From: Nepenthes gracilis
Lineage: Eukaryota; Streptophyta; Magnoliopsida; Caryophyllales; Nepenthaceae
Assembly (NCBI GenBank): GCA_033239525.1
Contig: BSYO01000013.1
Coordinates: 5,108,501-5,172,500 of the forward strand
Direction: 5' to 3'
DNA length: 64,000 bases
Every line of letters begins with the position of its first letter. Position 1 is the first letter of the stretch. The position numbers and the translations under genes are program-made. This document shows, in pieces, positions 25,165-35,879 of this stretch. The notes beneath the pieces were generated by a model. It saw nothing but the letters and a program-made list of their open reading frames with translations, searched no databases and had not been told where the DNA came from.

Positions 25165-26660
25165 CATCCCTCTTTCAAAGTGTCCTCCATTAGAAGAGCC
25201 CCCTATCTAGGAGCCCACTTTTTAAAGAGTTTTCTGTCTAGGGTGCCCCTCTTCCAAGAGCCCCCTTCCAAGCACCCTCCTTCTAGGCATCCTCTATCTA
25301 GGGAGCTCTCTATCAAGGAAGTATCCCATGTAGTAGCTCTCCTTTCAAGCATCCTCAATCTAGGAGCTCTCATTCTAAGAAGTCCTCCGTCCAGGGTGCC
25401 CCCTTCTAGGAGCTCTTTCAGGTATCCTCTGTCCAGGGAGCCTTCCTTCCAAGCGCCATCTTTCTAGGCACCCTCCATTAATGAGCATTTCTTCCAGGGA
25501 GTCCTCCATCGAAGTGCCCTTCGTCCAAGTGTCTTTCATTTAGAGAGCCCTTTATCACGGAGCCCTCCATCCTTCCATCCAATAAGCCCTCTATCTATGA
25601 GCCCTTGCGTCACTGTCTTGGGAGTCCTTCCATTCATGAGCCCTCCGTCCAAGGAGCCCCCTTCCAGGCCCTCCATCCAGGATCCCTCCATCCATGAAGT
25701 ATCCCGTTCATGAGCCATTTGTTTAGGGAGCCCTCATTCTAGGTACCCTTCATCCAGGACCACTCTTTCCGGAAAGCCCCCCATCTAGAAGCCTTTCATC
25801 TAGGGAACCATCCTTTCAGGCACCCTCCTTCCACGAAGCCCTCTGTCCAGGTGTCCACCATATAGGGAGCCCTCCATCCACGAAGCCCTCCTTCAAGAGA
25901 GCCTTCTATCCGATGAGCCCTCCATCCACAAGCCCTTCTTCCAAGCTCCCTCCATTCTGGGAGCCCCCATCCATGAGCCATTCTTTTAGGAAGTCCTCCA
26001 TCTAGGGTGTCCCTCTTCCAGGAGCCCTATTCCGAGCATCCTTTATCTAAGGAGCCCCATTCTGGGCATCCTCCTTCTAATCATTCTATGTCCAGGGAGC
26101 CATCCGTCCAGGGATCACCCCATCCAGGAACACTCCATTTAGGGAGCCTTTTGTCCAGCTAGCCCTCATTCCTGGTGACCTCCATCCAGGAGCCTTCTGT
26201 CCAAGTGTCATTCGTCCAGGGAGTTTTCTTTCTAGGCACCCTCTATCCAATAGCCCTTATTTCAGGGAACCCTCCGTCCAGGTGCCTTCCATCCACGAAA
26301 CCCTCCTCCTACGCGCCCTCCATCCAGGAACAACCCTCATTCCAGGTAGCCTTCCCTCCTTCTAGGAGCTATACCGTCCATCTAAGAGGCCTACTATCCA
26401 GACATCATGCCGTCCATCAAGAGGCTTGCCATCAAAACATCACATCGTCCATCCAAACGCCCTCCATCTAGGAGCCACCCTCCTTCCAGGGGTTATGCCA
26501 TCCATCCAGGAGATCTATTGTCCAGACGTCATGTCATCCATCCAGGTAGCCTCCATTTATGGGTCACCCTCATTCTAAGAGCCACCCCTCAGTTGGGAAC
26601 ATTTCAAAGCTGCCCATTAGTTGGATACACCTCTAAGTCACCCTCTGTTGGACACATTCA
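25165..26660. repeat. Degenerate tandem array of short C/T-rich units (left arm)
   Basis: About 1.5 kb made of units of roughly 15-24 bases built on GAGCCCTCCATCCAGG. Many units are near 21 bases, so open frames run through as Ser/Pro/Arg heptad-like peptides (for example SREPSFQAPS). No methionine-led protein of known type is seen. A TATA-like CTATAAAAGTACAC at about 24895 lies before the array. The reverse-complement copy is at 35880-37400. The array and its flanks (about 24740-26900) might be one long LTR-like unit, but ends were not established. Confidence 0.65.
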
Positions 26661-27637
26661 CACTCAATTCTCATCAAATGTATTCACGTATTTTCTTACA
26701 TTCTCCTTATATCTTTTTATTTTTTGAAAAAGATTTCTAATTTTAGTATTAGAAGTTAAAATGGGAAGTGAATCCCGCCAATTCATTTACCTTTTGTAAG
26801 TTATAGTGCACAGGTTCCAATTTAATAGAGATAAAAATCGGACTCGCTCTAATTCAACTTATAACAGAAGATCGAGTGGTTCGCTAATCCCTATAATAAT
26901 CGAAAAATCAAAGACACATTAAGTTATATATTATTTATATATAAAATTGACTCGATAATTTAACAATTTAAGGAATAACTTTAATCGGACAAAATTTTAT
27001 AATTACACAAACAATTAACTTCCATTTGCCTTGGCATTCCCGTGCATGCTTTCTTGCGTCCATCACTAAACAATGCATGGATGCTGGATGTTCTATCATA
27101 CCCCCACCTATCACGCATTCATTGTACCATAGAGGCACGATAATCCTTGTATTTGAAAGGTCCAGTAATTCATATTTTATATTTTTTAAAAAATAAAATA
27201 TATTAATATTTATTTTTTATTATTCTTTTTATATAATATTTGAATATTAAAATATTTATATTATAAAATATATATATATAATCATTAAATATATATTTTC
27301 TATATATATAAGTTTATGGCCACTAGATTTTTCATCTAAGGGCTAAGGTCACTCTGTTGTTACTGAGATAGAGTGCCCCAGTTCAGTTGCATATATTAAT
27401 TGTCTCTTTTTCTTAGATATAAAATTATTAATATATAAATTAAAAGGACTATAAATAACGAGTTGAACCAATATATAAAAAAATAAATAATTTTCTACCT
27501 CAAAGTATCCGCTTGATAAGTACTAACAAAAGGGCTCCTAAGGATCTTACTTTGTACACGGACAAAGCACACCGCTATTACGTGCGTCCAAACAATTAAA
27601 TTTTATCATCCATTAAATTTAACTATTTAAATTTATT

Positions 27638-28164
27638 TATTTATTTTGATAAGTAAGTTAAATGAATTAAATGAAAAGAAAAATACAAAAACGATATTCT
27701 AAATCCAAATCCGAGTGTTTCTTTTTGTAACTTAAATTAGAACTGCACGCCCAGTTCACCATAAACAAAATCATGAACGGATGAACAAAATAGAAAACCA
27801 CATCAAGGTGTAATTTGTCTAAAAAGACCGAATACAACCCGTTAAAACAAAAGACAATCAAACTTAAAAAACAGATTCAACAAGGAAATTACTAATGAGA
27901 GCTCCAGCATCTTCAAGCCACCAAGGTCCAGAATCAGCAAATTCAGAACCTGCATTCCAAGCCACTCCGCCCCACAGCGGAGGAAGTCCATTGCACTCCG
28001 TCCAATACACTTCGGATCCAACATTGCACTCCGCCTCCCAGATGAAGGTATTTCGTCGATACCACAAATCTGACCTCCTGAAAAAAACATCCTATTCTCC
28101 ACCGTCCCCATGGTAATGCACTCCATTCAACAATGCACTCCGCCCTCCAAATAAAGGCACTTCG
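27638..28164 (-). mobile_element. 5'-truncated LINE-like insertion
   Basis: A 527-bp insertion present only in the left arm. Direct repeats flank it: ACTATTTAAATTTATT at 27622-27637 and ACTGTTTAAATTTATT at 28165-28180 (one mismatch). The right arm has a single copy of this 16-mer (about 34895-34910, reverse complement), so the empty site is visible. On the minus strand the insertion ends in CTTATCAAAATAAATAAATA, a tail type common in plant LINEs. The body contains repeated GGCGGAGTGCAATG-like words and short frames, with no reverse transcriptase. A retrotransposed fragment of another transcript is an alternative. Confidence 0.6.
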
Positions 28165-28400
28165 ACTGTTTAAATTTATTCATATTATAAAAAAATAAAT
28201 TATAATAAATTTAGACGATTAAATTTGACTAAATATAAAATTTGACCATCTAAGCAAGAAAAGTCAAAACTTGCATCGTCCACACGTAAAATAGGATCCT
28301 ATTCTCGATGGTAACCAGCCATCTTACTCATCTTATAAATTTTGAGGTCTTACCGAATTATTGTGCTTCGAAGATTTTTTTTTAATTTTTATATAAATTT

Positions 28401-28420
28401 TATTATATATATATATATAT
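28401..28420 (+). promoter_or_regulatory. TATA-rich core promoter of left UP3-like gene
   Basis: A TATTATATATATATAT run lies 77-96 bases before the ATG, followed by a GC-richer leader (CTGCGGGGCAGCCG). The same arrangement precedes the right copy at 34647-34670. Confidence 0.45.
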
Positions 28421-28496
28421 CTGCGGGGCAGCCGTCCATCTCACTCCGCACCACTAGCCGGCTGCTTCCTTCGCGACTCTCTCCTCGCAAATCAGC

Positions 28497-29153
28497 ATGT
28501 CAAGCCAACTGATTGAGCATGTCGTCCTCTTCAATGTCAAAGACAACACCGATCCTAGCAAAGCGAACGCCATGGTCGACGGCCTGAACGGCCTGAGCTC
28601 CCTAGACGTGGTCCTCTACTTGACCGCCGGCCCAATCCACCGCCTCCGCTCCACCTCCCTCAAGTTCACCCACATGCTCCACAGCCGCTACCGAACCGTA
28701 GACGATCTCAGCATCTACACCAACCACCCGGACCACCTGAGCGTTGTGAGGGAGAACGCGCCGATTATGGAAGACATCATGGCCCTCGATTGGATTATCC
28801 AAGATCTCGACGGCGCTGCGGCCCCGTTGCCTGGGTCCGCCATGAGAGTGCAGTTTGTGAAGCTGAAGGAAGAGTTAGAAGACAAGGAGAAGGGGAAAGT
28901 GCTTGAAGTAATTGGAGAGTTGAAGGAGAAGGTTGAGGAAATCAGACGTATTAGCGTAGGGGAGAATTTTTCGCCGGCTAGGGCAAAAGGGTTTTCGATC
29001 GGGTCAATTGAGTTTTTTCCGGGGCTGAACGAATTGGATTCTGCGGCTGAGAAAGGGGAGCTTGGGAAGGAGAAAGAGAAGGTTAGGGATTACAGTGATG
29101 GGGTCGTCGTGGTAGATTATGTCGTGCCTGCTGCTCAATCTGCTATCGTTTGA
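28497..29153 (+). CDS. UP3: UP3-like stress-response A/B barrel protein, left copy
   Basis: Intronless gene for 218 residues with two tandem Dabb (dimeric alpha+beta barrel) domains: about residues 5-105 (IEHVVLFNV, LTAGPIHR, FTHMLHSRY, HPDHLSVV, IMALDW) and about 115-211 (MRVQFVKLKEELEDKE to VVVVDYVVP). The family is known from small stress-responsive plant proteins such as HS1 and UP3; their biochemical role is not firmly established, and no catalytic residues can be named. Initiation at MSSQLIEH puts the first beta strand directly at the N terminus, as in the family. Compared with the right copy, this one lacks one codon and has a cluster of changes at residues 88-95 (APIMEDI here, VLPICDDF there); otherwise only a few residues differ. 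The GC content is well above the flanks. No stop or frameshift is present, so it is probably functional. Confidence 0.88.
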   Translation: MSSQLIEHVVLFNVKDNTDPSKANAMVDGLNGLSSLDVVLYLTAGPIHRLRSTSLKFTHMLHSRYRTVDDLSIYTNHPDHLSVVRENAPIMEDIMALDWIIQDLDGAAAPLPGSAMRVQFVKLKEELEDKEKGKVLEVIGELKEKVEEIRRISVGENFSPARAKGFSIGSIEFFPGLNELDSAAEKGELGKEKEKVRDYSDGVVVVDYVVPAAQSAIV

Positions 29154-29416
29154 TCCATTTTCTGTGTCCGGGTTTGTCTCTTTTTCCTGCCTGCAAAGTG
29201 AATTATTGTTGAAGCTTATGCTGTAATGGCTGTGTGTGCAATTCGATGAACGCAGATACGAAACTGTGACGTTGACGCTTGCATTAGATAATCTGTCGTG
29301 AGTCGATGATAATATTCAATTAGGATATCAGCTGGTATTATGAAATAATTCAGTAGCTCGTTGTTATCTTGTTTAAGCACCATAGTTCTAGCGGAAGAAT
29401 CCATGCTTGAGAAATA

Positions 29417-29445
29417 CTCTCTCTCTCTCTCTCTTCTCTCTCTTC
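29417..29445. repeat. (CT)n microsatellite
   Basis: CT-rich run with a mirror (GA)n run at about 33632-33648 in the right arm, which is shorter. It lies in the 3' flank of the UP3-like gene. Confidence 0.8.
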
Positions 29446-30068
29446 TGTTAATTTCTCTGTCCCTCCGTTATTTCTCTCTGAACCAGATTAATTTTTTTTA
29501 ATTAGGCTATGTTTTTTTTTTAATTATTTACTCATATATATTCGTTCAAAATCTTATGTACAAAAATCCCATTAGCCAATAGACTTACACATAGTCAAAG
29601 ACAATCTAATCCAAAAATTTAGAACATCAGAAGCAGAAATTCGAAATAGAAATTGTACATCACCCCAATCAATAACAAAATAATGTGAAAATCAAAAGCC
29701 AATATTATTGATCAATAGAACAATATTTTTGAAAATAATTTTATTAGACAGAAAATATCCAATGATGCCAATAATCTTATCATGTTTAACAGAGAAGAGC
29801 AGGTCAAAAGGAAAGAGTTCTTGTTTCTCTAAATAAAATAAGCCATGGTTAAAAGAGAAAATTTGAAATGAAGATGAATTTGGGTTTTGGCATTTCATTT
29901 GATCAACATTCACTAGATAACCCTGTACAAGTTAAGAACACATTATATTCAGCTTCGATTAACTTTTCAAATTTTTAGAATAATCACACTAAAAAAAAGA
30001 TAGTATGCTGAAAGAAAAGATGAATTTAGAGCCGATTTCAATGAAAGCGTCACTTTGCGAGTACAAAT

Positions 30069-33007
30069 TTTTATAATAATAATAATAATAATGGAATAAT
30101 TATTTTTATATATATAAAAATAATTATTTTTATTAAAATATTTATTTTTAATTAAATTATAATTAAATAAAAAAATATCTACTTTTAGAAAATAAAAAAA
30201 AATATATAATTTATATTCCTTTTAACTAAACACGGATAATTATTGATAATTTTATCACGTTGCACATGTTTCAGCTTCATTGCCGCTTCGATTCGTTAGG
30301 TTGGGCCCGCTTAAGGATTGGGCCACGACAAAGCGAATAACTGCACAAAGGTGAGAGAAGAACGGCCCAAAATATTGGTCTTCTATGGTCTTCATGGCCC
30401 GCCCAAACACTCCTTATTGGGCCGGTGTAATACTAGGCCTCAAAATGAACAGAAGGCTTCAGTATTTGTCCTTTTTTCTTGTACAAAAAATAAATAGTTT
30501 TTTTTTCCTGTATTTGTAATTGATTTTACTTGTTTGCTTGTTTTACAAAATCTTCCATATCCACCCTAAAAAAAGTGTAAAATTTATGGTAATAATTCTT
30601 TATTGGTGTCAAAAGTGACCTAATATGGGTTGATAAAATATATATAATTTATTTTTATATGATAGAGGTTATTTTTTTATTTGAGTTCATAATTATACAA
30701 ACTTTACTAATAATTATTGAAACCATACAAATAATGAAATTCATCCATTTATTTTGGTGTGGATCAGAAAAAGATATATATTTGCTGGTTTTTCTATATG
30801 CAATCTAGGGAAAAAAAAACCTTTCATAAAATATAAACCACCTATTTCAGTATACAAATATGTTATGTCTATTTTTCACTTTAAATTTATCCTAAAATAT
30901 TTATTAAATCTTATTAAAATATAATGACTCCAACATGAATCTGGGCCAAAATCAAAGAAGCCCAACTGGGAGGAGACTGATCCAATTAGCAAAGGAGTCC
31001 AACTCAACGATGACATCCTAAATGATTTAGGAGAAAGGTCCACTGGGCGCCTCTGACACGCACCCAATCAACTTTCTTTTTTTTTTCTAAAATTTATTTT
31101 TATGGGTGTGCTAGGCATATTTTTTTCCTTATGACAAGTATTATTATACGTTGATTATGTGGTAGGTGTTATTATACGTTGTTCAAATGCACCATTGTTG
31201 GTCGTAGGGACGATTGATGATATTTACCTGCGGAAGGAAATTAATGTGCCTCCTTGCTTAGGCTTGGTGGCCTCGATTTCTTATCTTGACCAAGCATCCT
31301 AGGAAACTCATAGCCAGACTCAGTTGAATGACCAAGCATGTGGTGATCGAATAGGCTTCTTCAGCCATATTTTTATTTTATTTGAGCTTGAGATTCATAA
31401 ATCCTAACAATAATGAAGTAGATTAAAGTTTACTACGTGGTTGATTTCAAGTGGTCCGTTATATATATAAATACTTAGATTTTAAACTTGTGTTCATGGT
31501 CATTCTAATTGATTTATTTGAGGGATCGAGACTCCAAATTAAGCACAACTAGAATAGAATACGAGACTGGGGACCATTTCTTTAAAAGAAAATAATATAT
31601 GATTTGTATCTAAAATAAAAATTATATAAATAAAAAACTATGGAGTAAGCTCTCAACCAAGAAATTGTAAGTATTAAACATTATAAATATAAACAAGAGA
31701 TTGTAGGACATCTTCTTTATTATTTTTAATACTTGAGCCAATAATATATTAGATAAATCAGAATATATAAAATTAAAGAGATTGAAAATTGTTTGGCATT
31801 AAAGTCATTAGAATGATGGATGTGGAGCCCAATTTGAAAAGAGATGTATTGGGTCTTATTCGTGGTTTGGCTCAGTTATCAAGATGGCTCTTTTGAGGGC
31901 AGAGTTTGGGCAACGAAGATTTAAATAGATACAAGAGCTCTCAAAGAGAGATTATAATACTAAGATAACTTCTCCTCAAAAGAGAATAATAATCTTTCGA
32001 TTAAAATAGTGTACCTTTGAATTCCTCTTATCTTTAGGAACCTAATAAATTTAAAGTCTAAAAGATCAGATTTCTTTCTTTATAAACATGGTAAGAAATA
32101 GGAATATATGTATATAATGTATAAATATTTCATATATGAAAATAAAACATATATGAGCATTTAAAATAATAAATACTCAAACAGATACGAAAAATCAATA
32201 ACAATAGAAAGAGAATTTGAATATATTTATTTTATACTTTATTTTATCCAAAAATTTGATTTTTCTTTACTTTCTCATTCTCATTTTTTCCCTCTTTATC
32301 TCTTCTTTTAAAATCGTAACAGAAATGATTCAAAATCAATCAATATGTCTATTTATAAAAAAAATTGGTGCATTCATGCAAATCGAGTGCAGATCAGACG
32401 TTGAGGTATAATCTATATTATGCAAGGGCATTTCTAATGCACCTACATCCTTTTTGAAATATACATGTACGTTTCTCGAGTATACATTAAACGTGATCAA
32501 TTTGTCTAAAATGCACAAAACCACCCAAAGGAGTTCTTCAGGTATGACTGTACAAATTCTGTTCTTTATGGTGATTGGCGACGAGTGCCTCCGGTTATGA
32601 TATCAGTTAGATCTTTCATTAAAATGTGGCAATCGTATAACACTTGCATTGACTCCCGCAATTTTATTAGATGAGATTTGGAAGCCAACGGTAACTTATT
32701 TGTCAAATCGATTTGAAGAATCTTCTAAATAGCTGACACAAAAGTTGCTTGGCTCTTTTCTCATTGAGGGGTCTTAAATTTCACCTTTCTCATAATTTTA
32801 TCATTTCATTGGCAATTGGAGGCAGCATTGGGACCTTAGACAGATTGAGATTCATTCACATATCTTAATATTATGTATTTTGCATAAATGATGAAGAATC
32901 TGTTACGAGTCCCACGTCAGAGAGATAGCTTCACAAAGATTATCTTATAAGTTAGGAGAATTATCCTCCATTGGGGTATACCTTTTGGGGAAGGCTCGGA
33001 TCCAACG
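30069..33007. other. Spacer between the arms of the inverted duplication
   Basis: About 2.9 kb present once. It includes (AAT)n at about 30075-30093, the AT-rich dispersed repeat (30090-30235), moderately complex sequence at 30250-30450, and a dispersed repeat copy at 32180-32400. No gene is seen. A segment at 32895-33000 with GAGTCCCACGTCAGAGAG and TTGGGGAAGGCTCGGATC resembles common plant LTR sequence but has no defined ends. Confidence 0.6.
32180..32400 (+). repeat. Dispersed repeat family, copy e
   Basis: In the spacer. It has a pyrimidine-rich tract (CTCATTCTCATTTTTTCCC), then ATGATTCAAAATCAATC, a CTATTTATAAA TATA-like stretch and ATTGGTGCATTCATGC, in the order of the copy at 42320-42500 (AATGATCAAAAATCAATCG, TTATATAAC, AAATTGGCACACGTATGC). 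Confidence 0.4.
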
Positions 33008-33911
33008 ACTTGTACTCGTAATAGTGATACTCTCATTGAAACCGGCCCCAAATTCATCTTTTCTTTTAGTATACTATCTTTTTTTTTAGTGTGATTGTTC
33101 TAAAAATTTAAAAAGTTAATCCAAGTCGAATATAATGTGTTCTTAACTTGTACACGGTTACCTAGTGAATGTTGATCAAATGGCCAAACCCCCAAATTCA
33201 TCTTCATTTCAAATTTTCTCTTTTAACCATGGCTTATTTTATTTAGAGAAACAAGAACTCTTTCCTTTTGACTAGTTCTTCTCTGTTAAACATGACAACA
33301 TTATTCATATCATTTGATATTTTCTGTCTAATAAAATTATTTTCAAAAATATTGTCCTATTGATCAATAATATTGGCTTTTGATTTTCTCATTGTTTTGT
33401 TATTGATTGGGGTGATGTACAATTTCTCTTTCCAAATTCTGCTTCTGATGTCCTAAAATTTTGGATTAGATTGTCTTTGACTATGCGTAAGTCTATTGGC
33501 TAATGGGATTTTTGTACATAAGATTTTGAACGAATATATATGAGTAAATAATTAAAAAAAAAACATAGCCTAATTAAAAAAAATTAATCTGGTTCAGAGA
33601 GAAATAACGGAGGGACAGAGAAATTATCAGGAGAGAGAGAGAGAGAGTATTTCTCAAGCATGGATTCTTCCATTAGAACTATGGTGCTTAAACAAGATAA
33701 CAACGAGCTACTGAATTATTTCATAATACCGGCTGATATCCTAATTGAATATTATCATCGACTCACGACAAATTATCATATGCAAGCGTTAACGTCACAG
33801 TTTCGTATCAGCATTCATCGAATTGCACACACAGCCATTACAGCATAAGCTTCAACAATAATTCACTTTTGCAGGCAGGAAAAAGAGACAAACCCGGACA
33901 CAGAAAATGGA

Positions 33912-34571
33912 TCAAACGATAGCAGATTGAGCAGCAGGCACGACATAATCTACCACGACGACCCCATCACTGTAATCCCTAACCTTCTCTTTCTCCTTCC
34001 CAAGCTCCCCTTTCTCCGCCGCAGAATCCAATTCGTTCAGCCCCGGAAAAAACTCAATTGACCCGATCGAAAACCCTTTTGCCCTAGCCGGCGAAAAATT
34101 CTCCCCTACGCTAATACGTCTGATTTCTTCAGACTTCTCCTTCAACTCTCCAATTACTTCAAGCACTTTCCCCTTCTCCTTGTCTTCTAACTCCTCCTTC
34201 AGCTTCACAAACTGCACTCTCATGGCGGACCCAGGCAACGGGGCAGCAGCGCCGTCGAGATCTTGGATAATCCAATCGAGGGCCATGAAGTCATCGCAAA
34301 TCGGCAGGACGTTCTCCCTCACAACGCTCAGGTGGTCCGGGTGGTTGATGTAGATGCTGAGATCGTCTACAGTTCGGTAGCGGCTGTGGAGCATGTGGGT
34401 GAACTTGAGGGAGGTGGAGCGAAGGCGGTGGATTGGGCCGGCGGTCAAGTAGAGGACCACGTCTAGGGAGCTCAGGCCGTTCAGGCCGTCGACCATGGCG
34501 TTCGCTTTGCTAGGATCGGTGTTGTCAGTGACGTTGAAGAGGACGACGTGCTCAATCAGTTGGCTTGACAT
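33912..34571 (-). CDS. UP3: UP3-like stress-response A/B barrel protein, right copy
   Basis: Inverted partner of the gene at 28497-29153, encoding 219 residues with the same two Dabb domains (about 5-106 and 116-212). It has VLPICDDF at residues 88-95, closer to what is usual for this family at the end of the first domain, so this copy probably keeps the older form. Other differences from the left copy are few (for example T15 for K15, I75 for T75, S147 for V146). No stop or frameshift. The two genes point toward each other and are 4.8 kb apart, so readthrough transcripts of either would contain antisense of the other. Confidence 0.88.
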   Translation of the reverse strand: MSSQLIEHVVLFNVTDNTDPSKANAMVDGLNGLSSLDVVLYLTAGPIHRLRSTSLKFTHMLHSRYRTVDDLSIYINHPDHLSVVRENVLPICDDFMALDWIIQDLDGAAAPLPGSAMRVQFVKLKEELEDKEKGKVLEVIGELKEKSEEIRRISVGENFSPARAKGFSIGSIEFFPGLNELDSAAEKGELGKEKEKVRDYSDGVVVVDYVVPAAQSAIV

Positions 34572-34646
34572 GCTGATTTGCTGAGGAGAGAGTCGCGAAA
34601 GAAGCAGCCGGTCAGGGGGGCGGAGTAAGATGGACGGCTGCCCCGC

Positions 34647-34670
34647 ATATAGATATATATATAATAAAAT
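34647..34670 (-). promoter_or_regulatory. TATA-rich core promoter of right UP3-like gene
   Basis: On the minus strand TTTTATTATATATATATC lies about 76-99 bases before the ATG, the same position as in the left copy, followed by the GCGGGGCAGCCG leader. Confidence 0.45.
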
Positions 34671-35879
34671 TTACATAAAAATTTTAAAAAAATCTTCGAA
34701 GTACAATAATTCGCTAGGTAAGACCTCTAAATTTATAAGATCTGTAAGATGGGTGGTTACCATCGAGAATAGGATCCTATTTTACGTGTGGACGATGCAA
34801 GTTTTGACTTCTCCTGTTTAGATGGTTGGATTTTGTATTTAGTTAAACTCAACAGTCTTAATTTATTATAATTTATTTTTTTTATAATGTAAATAAATTT
34901 AAACAGTCAAATTTGATTGAGGATAAAATTTAATTGTTCAAATGCTTATAATAGAGGTGTGCTTGGTCTGTGTACAAAGTAAGATCCTTAGGAGCCCTTT
35001 TGGTAGTACTTATGATGCGGACGCTTTCACGTAGAAAACTATTTATTTTTTTATGTATTAGATCAACTCGTTATTTATGGTCCTTTTAATTTATGTATCA
35101 ATAAATTTATATTTAGAAAAAAGAGACAATTAATATATGCAACTGAATGGGGGCACTCTATCTCGGTAACAACGGAGTGACCTTAGTCCTTAGATGAAAA
35201 ATCTAATGGCCATAAACTTATATATATAGAAAATATATATTTAAATGATTATATATATATATATTTTTTTTATAATATAAATATTTTAATATTCAAATAT
35301 TATATAAAAAGAACAATAAAAAATAACTATTAATATATTTTATTTTTTAAAATATAAAATATGAATTATTGGATTTGAATTTCAAATACAAGGATTATCG
35401 CGCCTCTATGGTACAATGAATGCGTGATAGGTGGGGGTATGATAGAACATCCAGCATCCATGCATTGTTTAGTAATGGACGCAAGAAAGCATGCACGGGA
35501 ATGCCAAGGCAAATGGAAGTTAATTGTTTGTGTAATTATAAAATTTTGTCGGATTAAAGTTATTCCTTGAATTGTTAAATTATCGAGTCAATTTATATAT
35601 AAATAATATATAACTTAATGCGTCTTTGATTTTTTGATTGTTATAGGGATTAACGAGCCACTTGATCTTCTGTTATGAGTCAAATTAGAGCGAGTCCGAT
35701 TTTTATCTCTATTAAATTAGAACCTGTACACTACAACTTACAAAAGGTAAGAGAATTGGTAGGACTCGCTCCCTATTTTAACATCTAACACTCAAATTAG
35801 AAATCTTTTTCAAAAAAAATAGAAAGATATAAGGATGATGTAAGAGAATACATAAATGCATTTGATGAGAATTGAGTGT

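Larger units (their letters stand above)
15645..30068. repeat. Left arm of a large inverted duplication
   Basis: This 14.4 kb segment is found in reverse complement in 33008-59540. The outer edge is seen where TTTCAATATTAATATTTATTAAAT (15640-15664) pairs with the right-arm sequence ending near 59540. The inner edge is near GAGTACAA at 30061-30068, paired with 33008-33017. Correspondence is collinear apart from insertions: a LINE-like fragment only here (27638-28164), two retrotransposons only in the right arm, and about 200 bp (17495-17700) present only here. Non-coding identity by eye is mostly above 90%, with stretches of more than 150 bases identical. Between 15645 and 28400 I see no gene besides repeats. 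Confidence 0.9.

Noticed and set aside
25045..25467. 140-codon Ser/Pro-rich frame
   Set aside because: Produced by the short-unit tandem array; no start context, no family, and the partner frame in the right arm is shorter.
25165..26660. Could the regular short units be a CRISPR array
   Set aside because: Units are degenerate, have no constant repeat and unique spacer structure, and the DNA is plant nuclear.
27864..28126. Minus-strand frames as a host gene exon
   Set aside because: They lie wholly inside the LINE-like insertion with target duplications and are absent from the right arm.
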